Source of the DNA: an uncultured Clostridia bacterium
Lineage (GTDB): Bacteria > Bacillota > Clostridia > TANB77 > CAG-508
DNA length: 33,500 nucleotides
NCBI GenBank assembly: GCA_949280815.1
Contig: CASDJM010000018.1
Coordinates: forward strand, 1 to 33,500
Direction of reading: 5' to 3'
Under the pieces are notes generated by a model that saw nothing but the letters and a program-made list of their open reading frames with translations, was not told the origin of the DNA and did not search any database. Position 1 is the stretch's first letter. Each line of letters opens with the position of its first letter. Below are positions 6,894 through 15,081 of the stretch, in pieces. A program made the position numbers and the translations under genes.

Positions 6894-8789
6894 ATGACGA
6901 ACGGTTGGAAAATGGAAGAATTTACAGCTACCCAAATACACAAGTATCAAGAAGATGGCAAAATGGTAGTCCCAACATATCAAAGAGGCCTAGTATGGAA
7001 AAAAGAACAAAAGAACGACTTAGTAGATTCTATAAAAAAGGGATTACCTTTTGGAAGTATTTTATTATACAGAGATGATAACAAAGGAAATTATAGAATT
7101 ATCGATGGATTACAAAGATGTAGTACTATTTATGAATTTATCCAAAATCCATCAAAATATTTTAATACAGATGACATTGACGATATAGTTATTGAAAAAA
7201 TATACAAAATGACAGGTTTAGAAGCAAATAAATCATCTATCAAAGATAAAATTATAAACATAATAGTTGACTGGATAAAAGAAGATTATAAAAAAATGGA
7301 AGATATCTCTGGTATGCAATATAGAGATGGTGCAGATAAAATATCAGATGCACTTCCAACCTTAAAAGGAAAAGAAAAAAACATCGCAGAAGTATTAAAA
7401 CCAATGTTACAATCATTCATAAATATTTGTACAAATATGGCAGGAACAAAAATACCAGCCATAGTAATTTTTGGAGATGAAGATGCATTACCAATAATAT
7501 TTGAAAGAATTAATTCAAAAGGTTCACAATTGACAAAATGGCAAATTTATGCTGCAACATGGTCTGATGATAAAATAATTATAAATGATAATTTGAAAAA
7601 AATTATTAATTATAATATGGAAAGATATGACACAATGAATATCGATGATAATATCCAATTTGATAATGAAAATTCGACAAGTGAATTAACTAATAATGGA
7701 GTTAATACATTCCAGTTAATATTTGGATTTGGAAAAATGATTTCTCATGAATTCCCACAATTATTTACTGTAAAAAACAAATCAACTGATGTAGAAAGTA
7801 TCGGTTTCAATTTAATAAATGCCTGTCTAGCATATAAAAATTCAGAAATAAAAAACTTAAATAATAATTTAAAAAGAGAATTAAAAAACGATGAAAACAT
7901 TAATTTATTTTTAACAAAAATTATTGAATGTATAAAACTTGTAGATAATACAATTGCAATAACAACAAAATTCAAATCTAATGTTAGAAATAATGCAACA
8001 CCAATTCACACCGAAATGCAGATTTGTTCATTAATAGCTAGTATTTTCATAAATAAATACATAAAAATACTAGTCAATGATGAAGATCAAATTATAAAAA
8101 GAGAAATAAATTTAACAACACCAAGGGAAGACTGGAAAGACTATCGACAAAAATTCGAAGAAAACGCAATAAAGACATATTTAATGGATATCTTACAAAT
8201 GAATTGGAGAGGTTCAGGAGACAAGAAATTAAACAGTGTTATATTAAATCATGATTATTATATAAAAAATGTTTCTAAAGAAGAGTTATCTCAAGTATTA
8301 AATATCTGGTATGAGAATATGAAAACAGAAAGAAAAGAATATCAAAAAGTTATGACACCCAAGGAAGCAGAAAGAGCAATTTTAAATATTATATATTCAA
8401 ATGAGTTTACAGCAGCAGATCAAATCGATGGAACATATTATGATATTGAGCATTTGGCAACTAAAGAATTGATGAAAACTCAACTAGCTCGATTTAACTC
8501 AACAGGAGAATATGTAAGACTACCTATTAGTGCAATTGGAAATTTATGTTTTTTGAAAGAAGATTTAAATAGACAAAAGAGAGGTAAAACAATATACCAA
8601 ATCGAAATTGATGATTTACAAGATGTCGAAGATAAATATACCTTTACAAAGGAAACAGATCTAAAATGGATAGAAGATCTTACCTCTTCAAAAGAAACTT
8701 TTATAAAAAATTATAATAACTTTATTGATGGCAGATATAATACCTTAAAAAACAAGTTATTAAAAATATTATATAATGAAAATCAATAA
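6894..8789 (+). CDS. DUF262/DUF1524 (GmrSD-like) nuclease, probable anti-phage protein
   Basis: A 631-aa protein. The N-terminal DUF262 domain is ParB/sulfiredoxin-like (VPTYQRGLVW at 26-35, GSILLY at 54-59, IDGLQR at 70-75); the DGxQR motif binds and hydrolyses nucleotide in GmrS. The C-terminal DUF1524 HNH-type domain has DIEHL at 517-521 and IGNLCFLKEDLNR at 548-560. These two domains in one chain are typical of GmrSD/BrxU-type modification-dependent restriction enzymes. The HNH motif is DIEHL where DHIxP is usual, so the catalytic histidine is present (H520) but its context is altered. The ATG at 6894 follows AAGGAGG by 7 bases; an in-frame ATG at 6813 lies upstream of the promoter. It is transcribed alone, next to the tRNA-fMet integration locus. 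Confidence 0.8.
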   Translation: MTNGWKMEEFTATQIHKYQEDGKMVVPTYQRGLVWKKEQKNDLVDSIKKGLPFGSILLYRDDNKGNYRIIDGLQRCSTIYEFIQNPSKYFNTDDIDDIVIEKIYKMTGLEANKSSIKDKIINIIVDWIKEDYKKMEDISGMQYRDGADKISDALPTLKGKEKNIAEVLKPMLQSFINICTNMAGTKIPAIVIFGDEDALPIIFERINSKGSQLTKWQIYAATWSDDKIIINDNLKKIINYNMERYDTMNIDDNIQFDNENSTSELTNNGVNTFQLIFGFGKMISHEFPQLFTVKNKSTDVESIGFNLINACLAYKNSEIKNLNNNLKRELKNDENINLFLTKIIECIKLVDNTIAITTKFKSNVRNNATPIHTEMQICSLIASIFINKYIKILVNDEDQIIKREINLTTPREDWKDYRQKFEENAIKTYLMDILQMNWRGSGDKKLNSVILNHDYYIKNVSKEELSQVLNIWYENMKTERKEYQKVMTPKEAERAILNIIYSNEFTAADQIDGTYYDIEHLATKELMKTQLARFNSTGEYVRLPISAIGNLCFLKEDLNRQKRGKTIYQIEIDDLQDVEDKYTFTKETDLKWIEDLTSSKETFIKNYNNFIDGRYNTLKNKLLKILYNENQ

Positions 8790-8861
8790 TTGAAATAACA
8801 CAAGAGTTCTTCATCCAAGTGGCATATCTATTGTATTAGAAAAACCTTTAATTTAAAATAA

Positions 8862-8909
8862 CCCCAAAAATCAGACAAAAAAAGTCCAATTCTTGGGGCT
8901 TATTTTTTT
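8862..8909 (+). terminator. Terminator of the DUF262 gene
   Basis: CCCCAAAAAT (8862-8871) pairs with ATTCTTGGGG (8889-8898) with one mismatch, then a T-rich run to 8909. Confidence 0.7.
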
Positions 8910-8928
8910 GTTTAGCAAGTACCTGATA

Positions 8929-9859
8929 TCAATTCAAAAAACCATTAATAATCTCCTCTTCTGCCTCTTTCTCGGAAAGACCAAGAGTCATCAACTTAAT
9001 CAATTGTTCACCAGCTATCTTACCGAATAGCCGCTTCATGTATCAAATTAGCCTCTACATTATTTGCTGTAATCTCTGGTGTTGCTCTCACCTTAGCATT
9101 ATCCTTAATAATCGCATCACACTCACTATGAGCAAAACACTTATTATTGCCATAAATCTTAGAAACAAAAAACTGCTCAGAATCATCTGTAGCCACTGAC
9201 CTAGAAGTAACATGTGTACTAGCATTTTCTCCATTTAGCTTAACATCAAAAGTCGTCTTAGCAAATTGTTTTTCATGTGTCATAATTTTTTCAGAAACAA
9301 CGAAATTAGTATTATCCTCTAGCTCCCCTTTTGTCTCTCGTACCGTAGAATCTACACCTTTTATCTGGGTACTTTCCATCTCCATACTGCTACCTGCTTT
9401 TAAATAAACCTCAGTAACTGGATTTAGAATTCTCTTTCCTTCGCCTTTACCTTCTCCATAATGCTTTTCAATATATCTTACTTTAGCTCCTTCTTCTAGA
9501 AAAAATCTATGAATTCCATCATGTTGAGAATCCTTGTGATGATCATTATGAATCCCACAACCTGCTACAATAACTACATTTGCATTCTTTCCAATATAAA
9601 AATCATTATAAACTAAATCATTTAATCCACTCTCTGTTATAATAACTGGTATATGAATAAATTCAAACTTCGTGTTCTCTTTCACATAAATATCAATGCC
9701 TGACTTATCTGTTTTAGTAACAATATTTACATTATCTGTTACTTTCCTTTCAATCCCTTTTCCATTTTTTCGAATGTTATAAGCACCTTTTGAAATATTT
9801 TCTAAATTAGAAACTTCATTTAAAAGGTCTTTATCCATTTGTTCTATATTTTCCCCCAT
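8929..9859 (-). CDS. sufB: SufB/SufD-type Fe-S scaffold protein, +1 frameshift at CGG
   Basis: Scaffold of the SUF iron-sulfur assembly system, partner of the SufC ATPase. The SufB/SufD beta-helix core is clear (VAGCGIHNDHHKDSQHDGIH, THVTSRSVATDDSEQFF, then NNVEANLIHEAAI). The zero frame ends ATT-CGG-TAA at codons 278-280. Skipping the C of the CGG at 9025-9023 reads GGT and gives HEAAI-G-KIAGEQLIKLMTLGLS and EKEAEEEIINGFLN, the canonical SufB C-terminus, ending at a TGA at 8931-8929. The length is 931 nt, one base over 309 codons plus stop. At about 310 aa it is the short SufB of minimal SufBC (SmsCB) systems. Read after sufC with a 72-bp gap. Confidence 0.88.
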
Positions 9860-9931
9860 ACTTTCCTTCCTTTCTTACTATTTTGACTGTATTTTAGTTA
9901 CTACACAAAAAAATCAAAAAATTGCTATCAT

Positions 9932-10639
9932 TTACTTTTTCATCTTATAACATTCCGTCTTAGCAAATGTTTTACCTAATATTTTCTTACTCTCTCCAAT
10001 TTCCGCTATTTTACCATCTTTCATTAAAACTACTTCATCTGCTATATTCAATATTCTCTCTTGATGAGAAATGATAAGAGTTGTCCCTTTAATTAGTTCT
10101 CCCATCTTTTCAAACACATCAATCAAATTACTGAAACTCCACAAATCAATTCCTGCTTCTGGCTCATCAAATATTGTCAGCTTAGCTTGTCTTAGTACAA
10201 CAGTAGCAATTTCAATTCTTTTTAGTTCTCCTCCTGACAAAGATCCATTTACTTCTCGATCCACATATTCTTTGGCACATAATCCGACTTTTGATAATAT
10301 TTCACAAGCCTCCACTTTTGTCATATCCTTCTTCCCTGCCATTTTTAATAAATCATATATTGTAATTCCTTTAAATTTAACAGGTTGTTGAAAAGCAAAA
10401 CCAATTCCTAAATTGGCTCTTTCATCTATACTTAATTTTGTAATATCCTTTCCCTCCAAAATAACTTTTCCTGAATCTGGATTTTCAATTCCCATAATGA
10501 TTTTTACTAAAGTTGACTTACCAGATCCATTTGGTCCTGTAATTGCAATGAATTTTCCTATATCAATTGCTAAATTAATATGATTTAAGATTTTTCTATT
10601 TTCTCTTTCAAAACATATATCTTTTAGTTCTAATAACAC
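9932..10639 (-). CDS. sufC: SufC, Fe-S assembly ABC ATPase
   Basis: A 235-aa cytoplasmic ABC-type ATPase that energises the SufB scaffold. Walker A GPNGSGKST is at about 35-43, the signature LSGGELKR at about 133-140, and Walker B LTIFDEPEAGID at about 153-164, followed by the switch histidine (IISHQER). The start is GTG at 10639-10637, with GGAGGA upstream. A consensus promoter lies at 10682-10710. sufB follows downstream; no sufD, sufS or sufU is in the window, so the locus looks like the minimal sufCB (SmsCB) arrangement of anaerobes. The gene is intact and contains no in-frame CGG. Confidence 0.93.
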   Translation of the reverse strand: MLLELKDICFERENRKILNHINLAIDIGKFIAITGPNGSGKSTLVKIIMGIENPDSGKVILEGKDITKLSIDERANLGIGFAFQQPVKFKGITIYDLLKMAGKKDMTKVEACEILSKVGLCAKEYVDREVNGSLSGGELKRIEIATVVLRQAKLTIFDEPEAGIDLWSFSNLIDVFEKMGELIKGTTLIISHQERILNIADEVVLMKDGKIAEIGESKKILGKTFAKTECYKMKK

Positions 10640-10681
10640 TTTTATTCCTCCATTCTTATGCTATTTCTAGTATTTTCATAC

Positions 10682-10710
10682 ATTTTATTGCATCTGCATT
10701 GTTCTGTCAA
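10682..10710 (-). promoter_or_regulatory. Sigma-A promoter of sufCB
   Basis: TTGACA, 17 bases, TAAAAT on the minus strand, between the comEA stop and the sufC start. Confidence 0.8.
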
Positions 10711-10718
10711 GTTAAAAT

Positions 10719-11409
10719 TTATTTCACTGTAATAGCATCTTTAATTTTCTCAAACTTAGCCTCTCCAATACCGCTAACCTCTTTAATATCTTCAACCTTC
10801 GTAAACTTTCCCTTTTCCTTTCTATAAGTAAGAATTTTAGTTGCTGTAGAAGGACCAATTCCTGGCAAAGTTTCCAATTGTGCTTGTGTAGCTGTATTAA
10901 TATTGACTTTAGAATTTTTTGTACTTTCTGATGTACCTTCTACTTTTTCATCATTCGTCGAAGTTCCACTCGAAGTTGTCACATAACTTTCTGTTCCATC
11001 TTTTACTGTATCAGAAGTATTTGCTTTACTTTCATTTTCTTTTTCTTGTTTCGTTAGAATACGAATCTTCATACCATCTTCTAATCGATACGCTAAATTA
11101 ATATCATCTGTATAAGCATCTTCTCTAACTCCTCCGTACTTTATCGATAGCATCTGAAATTCTACTATCCACTTTTAATTCTACTACTCCCTCTTGATTA
11201 ACAGCGCCAGACACATGAACCAAAATAACATCATCGCTATATCTTTCTTGGTCTTCTACCTTTTCATCTTGTACTTCTAAACTATTTTCCATTTCTATTT
11301 GTGTATTACTTTCATCCTCTTTTGCATAAACATAATAGCATACAAAACCAATCACAATGGCTACTAGTATTCCTAATATAATTTTTTGTTTTTTATCGAA
11401 ATTATACAT
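10719..11409 (-). CDS. comEA: ComEA-type DNA-binding protein, +1 frameshift at CGG
   Basis: Membrane-anchored DNA receptor of natural transformation, or a related helix-hairpin-helix protein. It has an N-terminal membrane segment (IILGILVAIVIGFVCYYVY, about 9-27), a SLBB domain, a Ser/Thr-rich linker and C-terminal tandem HhH motifs (INTATQAQLETLPGIGPSTA, then IKEVSGIGEAKFEKIK). The zero frame reads SRISDAIDKV, codon 92 CGG (11136-11134), then AGG AGT TAG. Skipping the C gives DAIDKV-GGVREDAYTDDINLAYRLEDG, where GG is the conserved turn of this domain. The length is 691 nt, one base over 229 codons plus stop. ATG at 11409 behind AAGGAGG. Divergent from the carboxypeptidase gene. No comEC is in the window. 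Confidence 0.88.
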
Positions 11410-11570
11410 ATAAAAACCTCCTTAATATAGTTGAAAATTCTAAAAAAATAGGATATGATAAACATAGTTGTTACAATTCTCAGTTATTAATTTTGATACA
11501 AAATTTATCTCTTATTGCTATCTATATAAACTGCGAATTATAACACATAGTTAATTAGGAGAAATAAAAA

Positions 11571-12806
11571 ATGAAACTAAATCTAAAAAAAATAACGATA
11601 CTATTATTGGTAACTATGCTAATACTATTAAATAATTCTTTTGTGTTCGCCACAGCTGAAAAGCCTAATATAATTTCACAAGCAGCTATTTTAATGGATT
11701 CTAAAACTGAAAAAATTCTATATGCCAAAAATGAGAACGAAAAAATGTATCCTGCTAGTACTACAAAAATTATAACTGCTATTCTTACTTTAGAAAATTG
11801 TAATTTAGACGAAGTAGTAACCGTCAGTTATGATGCTGTTATGTCCATACCAGAAGGCTATTCTTCTGCTTCTCTTCAAATTGGTGAGCAATTAACCGTG
11901 GAACAACTACTACAACTTTTATTAGTGCATTCTGCTAATGACGCCGCTAACGTGCTAGCCGAATATGTAGGTGGTTCTGTTGAAAGCTTTGTTTCTATGA
12001 TGAATACAAAAATACATGAACTTAACTTATCTCATACTCACTTTACCAACACCTTTGGTATGCATGATGATAACCACTATACAACCTCTCAGGATTTAGC
12101 TACTATTATGAAATATTGTCTCAAAAATAAAGATTTTAGAAAGTTGGCAGGCAGTGCTTCTTGTGCTATCCCAGCTACTAACAAATATGATATTAGAAAA
12201 TATAATTCAACCAACGAACTAATCATACCAAATAACAAAAACTATTATCCTTTTTTAACCTCTGGTAAAACTGGCTATACAAGTCAAGCAGGAGATTGTT
12301 TAGTTTCTTGCAGTTACAAAGATGATTTAGAACTGATTTGTGTTATATTAGGCGGTAAAACTGTAAATGGTATATCTACTAGATTTTCTGAAACAAAAAC
12401 TTTATATGAATATGGCTATAATAATTATTCCATAAAAACTATATTAAATGCAAATGATATAGTCACACAAATAGAAATACCCAATGGTACGAAAGACACT
12501 AAAAATTTGGGCTTACTAGCTAATAGCACCATTCGTACTTTATTAGAAAACAACATTCTAGAAAACGAACTTACTCCTAAAATAAATATAAAAGAAAATA
12601 TGAAAGCCCCAATTGAACAAGGCGACAATTTAGGTAGCATTTCCTATACTATTGATGAAGTCGAATATAAATCAGATTTAATCGCATCACATTCTGTTGA
12701 AAAATCTAAATTAGTAAATTATCTTGTAAAAATTGGAATTGGAATTTTGATTTTAACTTTGATGATAAAAATATCATTTCATAGAAAAAAGAAAAAAATT
12801 ATATAA
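11571..12806 (+). CDS. D-alanyl-D-alanine carboxypeptidase (penicillin-binding protein 5 type)
   Basis: A 411-aa serine peptidase that trims the terminal D-Ala of peptidoglycan stem peptides outside the membrane. It has a signal peptide (ITILLLVTMLILLNNSFVFA, about 8-27), the active-site SxxK in PASTTK, SxN in HSANDAAN, and KTG in SGKTGYTSQAG. A C-terminal transmembrane helix (about 385-403) and a basic tail (HRKKKKII) anchor it, matching DacA/DacF. AGGAG precedes the ATG by 8 bases. A likely promoter is TTGCTA-N18-TATAAC at about 11517-11546. It ends convergently with the LCP gene across a long stem-loop. Confidence 0.9.
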   Translation: MKLNLKKITILLLVTMLILLNNSFVFATAEKPNIISQAAILMDSKTEKILYAKNENEKMYPASTTKIITAILTLENCNLDEVVTVSYDAVMSIPEGYSSASLQIGEQLTVEQLLQLLLVHSANDAANVLAEYVGGSVESFVSMMNTKIHELNLSHTHFTNTFGMHDDNHYTTSQDLATIMKYCLKNKDFRKLAGSASCAIPATNKYDIRKYNSTNELIIPNNKNYYPFLTSGKTGYTSQAGDCLVSCSYKDDLELICVILGGKTVNGISTRFSETKTLYEYGYNNYSIKTILNANDIVTQIEIPNGTKDTKNLGLLANSTIRTLLENNILENELTPKINIKENMKAPIEQGDNLGSISYTIDEVEYKSDLIASHSVEKSKLVNYLVKIGIGILILTLMIKISFHRKKKKII

Positions 12807-12888
12807 AAATTGATTATAAAATAACAATTCGAAGGAATCAATCAATTATACACTGTTACTAAATTTTCAATATAACAATATTAACCTA

Positions 12889-12949
12889 AAGTATAATATA
12901 TTATTTGGCAACGCTACAGACAAGGCGTAAAAAATAATATATTATACTT
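12889..12949. terminator. Long perfect stem-loop between convergent genes
   Basis: Perfect 18-bp arms (12889-12906 and 12932-12949, all A/T except one outer G-C pair) enclose a 25-base loop that itself contains ACGC and GCGT. Lying between the convergent carboxypeptidase and LCP genes it could act as a bidirectional terminator, although there is no T-run. Confidence 0.5.
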
Positions 12950-12969
12950 AGACTAATAATATTAATTTA

Positions 12970-14316
12970 TTAGTAATCCTTTCCGATAATAATTGTTACA
13001 TCTACTTTACTTGAAGTAGACTCACTTGTTTCAATTGTACCAATACCCATAACATCTTTCATATTTTTTAATATCGTCTCCCTCACAGCTTTTTTATTAA
13101 TAATAGTTGTTTTCGAAGTAGTATTTGTGTTCCCTGTTCTAGTAACTTTATAGCCTGATCCTTTTAATTGATTTACTACTTTTTGTAAATTGTCACTATC
13201 TCCACTGCCATTTAAAACTTCTAATACAATATCAGCCTTATTAATACTGTTTGTTGTTGTTTGATTTCCAGTTGCATTTCCTTCTGTCATGTCTTTCGTT
13301 TCATCAATTTCCTCAATATCTCTATTATGGAATAGCTCCTGTATTAATTTATTTGTTTCATATTTATCATAAACAAAAATACTTACTCCATTTGTTTTAT
13401 CCCAATCTGGCGTTGTTCCTGGAAGCATATCTGTTAATAAATTTTCTGTATTAAATTCTACTACATATGGAATATAATCTTTTGCTACATTAAAATCTAT
13501 ATTAGTAAGCACATTTTCCTTTGCTACATCTAAAATAGAACCTAATTTAAATATATTTCCTGGTTGTGCTGTTTGCCTAACAACTTCCATAATAAACTCT
13601 CTTTGTGTCCTCATTCTTCCTAAATCATTATCTCCATATTCCTCTGGATAAGAAGTCCCATCATTATTATGCCTAAAACGAACTAGTTGTTCTGCTTTAT
13701 CACCATCTAATTCTTGTTCTCCCGCTTTCAGATGAATATGCAAATCTTGTGTTGGATCATCATAATCCATATCAATAGGAACATTATAGGTAATACCATC
13801 AATAACATCTACTAATTTAATTAATGCTTCTGTTTTGATTACTACATAATATTCGATATTTAATCCTGTTATTTCATTGACTGCTTGTAAAGTTTCATCT
13901 GGTCTATGTTTTCTGCTATATAATGAATTTATTTTTTCATAAGCTGTTGCTTTGGCTGGATTCTTTCCTGTATAAGTATCTCTTGGTATAGATAACAAAG
14001 TAGCTTTTTGTGTATTAGGATTATAAGAAGCTACCATGATAGTATCTGTCAAATCAACATTTTCTTGATTGGTACTAATACCTAATAAAAGAACTTTAAA
14101 TTCTCCTAAGTTCTTTTTAGTATTTTCATCATGCCCTACCATTGTTGCTAACATTCCTGACAATCCTCCACCATTTCTGTGCACTCTATAAGCAAATACA
14201 CCTCCTATTACTAATAGAATGAATAAGCATAGCAGTAATATTTTCTTCCCCATCTTCTTTTTTTTCTTCTTTTTGTTATTTTTTGTATTTTTCTTGTTCA
14301 TTTGTTTATTTTCCAA
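12970..14316 (-). CDS. LCP (LytR-CpsA-Psr) family protein with LytR_C domain
   Basis: A 448-aa membrane-anchored phosphotransferase that attaches undecaprenyl-linked polymers to the peptidoglycan. A lysine-rich cytoplasmic start (KKKKKKK) is followed by a membrane helix (ILLLCLFILLVIGGVFAYRV, about 25-44). The LCP domain spans about 70-300: DTIMVASYNPNTQKATLLSI with PRDTY, then FRHNNDGTSYPEEYGDNDLG with RMRTQREF, which contain the conserved Arg and Asp residues. A LytR_C domain follows (VLEVLNGSG). The start is TTG at 14316-14314 with GGAG 9 bases upstream; an ATG at 14301 is the alternative. Promoter at 14347-14375. Confidence 0.9.
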   Translation of the reverse strand: MENKQMNKKNTKNNKKKKKKKMGKKILLLCLFILLVIGGVFAYRVHRNGGGLSGMLATMVGHDENTKKNLGEFKVLLLGISTNQENVDLTDTIMVASYNPNTQKATLLSIPRDTYTGKNPAKATAYEKINSLYSRKHRPDETLQAVNEITGLNIEYYVVIKTEALIKLVDVIDGITYNVPIDMDYDDPTQDLHIHLKAGEQELDGDKAEQLVRFRHNNDGTSYPEEYGDNDLGRMRTQREFIMEVVRQTAQPGNIFKLGSILDVAKENVLTNIDFNVAKDYIPYVVEFNTENLLTDMLPGTTPDWDKTNGVSIFVYDKYETNKLIQELFHNRDIEEIDETKDMTEGNATGNQTTTNSINKADIVLEVLNGSGDSDNLQKVVNQLKGSGYKVTRTGNTNTTSKTTIINKKAVRETILKNMKDVMGIGTIETSESTSSKVDVTIIIGKDY

Positions 14317-14346
14317 AACGATTCACTCCTAATTTTTCATGCTACT

Positions 14347-14375
14347 AGTATAGCAAATTTGCCATTAAAAAACAA
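14347..14375 (-). promoter_or_regulatory. Sigma-A promoter of the LCP gene
   Basis: TTGTTT, 17 bases, TATACT on the minus strand, 30 bases upstream of the TTG start. Confidence 0.6.
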
Positions 14376-14396
14376 CCCATCTGTAAATTTTATTTT

Positions 14397-14462
14397 AAAA
14401 AAGTTACAGTTCAGCCTTATTATTGGTTGTTCTCGTGAGGAGAGCAAGGCTGACCAGTAACT
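14397..14462 (-). terminator. Terminator after the CvpA gene
   Basis: On the minus strand AGTTACTGGTCAGCCTT pairs with AAGGCTGAACTGTAACT (two mismatches) and is followed by TTTTTT. The stem starts at the last base of the cvpA stop codon. Confidence 0.75.
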
Positions 14463-15066
14463 AAAAAAACACATTCAAAATATTATTTTTATACATTGAT
14501 TTTCCCAAATAAGATTGTTGTATATTTTCATTAACTACATTATTAGGATTAATTTGTGCTGGTATATTAACAATTAATAATATAACATATACGATTAGAA
14601 CACCTCTTAAAAGACCATATACTAATCCACCCGCCTTATTTATCTGATCTATAATTGGTAACTTTGCAACTGCATTAGCAAATGCACTCACAAATCTCAA
14701 TGCAACTTTTACCCCTACAAATAGAACAATAATAACGCCTCCTGTTACAATATTAACTGCCAGATTTCTTGCTGTTTCTGGTAACATCTCATTTTTCGTC
14801 ATTTCTATCATACTATTTGTTAAATCATCTTCATTTACATTTTTCTCCATAATTTCATTCGCTTTTTCATAAATCGTATCTTCTATCATTTCATCTATAC
14901 TTGTAACATTGATAACTAAATTAGAAATTGGCTGATATAAAATAACTGTTATCGCAATAGAAATAACAAAAGCACACAATCCAATAGCCAAGTTTACCAA
15001 ACCTTTCTTATACGCTAAAAATATCGACAATGCAACAATTACTATTATAATTAAATCTACTACCAT
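14461..15066 (-). CDS. CvpA family membrane protein
   Basis: A 201-aa protein with four predicted membrane segments: about 3-20 (LIIIVIVALSIFLAYKKG), 25-44, 103-123 and 148-166. The family pattern of a short cytoplasmic GL turn (YKKGLVNLAIG) and a late AGGLVYGLLRG motif fits CvpA, named for colicin V production in E. coli. The general role of such proteins in Firmicutes is not settled. It follows the DUF5711 gene by 15 nt, so both are probably one transcript, ended by the hairpin at 14397-14462. Confidence 0.8.
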   Translation of the reverse strand: MVVDLIIIVIVALSIFLAYKKGLVNLAIGLCAFVISIAITVILYQPISNLVINVTSIDEMIEDTIYEKANEIMEKNVNEDDLTNSMIEMTKNEMLPETARNLAVNIVTGGVIIVLFVGVKVALRFVSAFANAVAKLPIIDQINKAGGLVYGLLRGVLIVYVILLIVNIPAQINPNNVVNENIQQSYLGKSMYKNNILNVFF

Positions 15067-15081
15067 TTTTACTCTGTCCCC

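Noticed and set aside
12425-12640. 71-codon minus-strand frame inside the carboxypeptidase gene
   Set aside because: Antisense shadow of a gene with intact catalytic motifs; no ribosome binding site.
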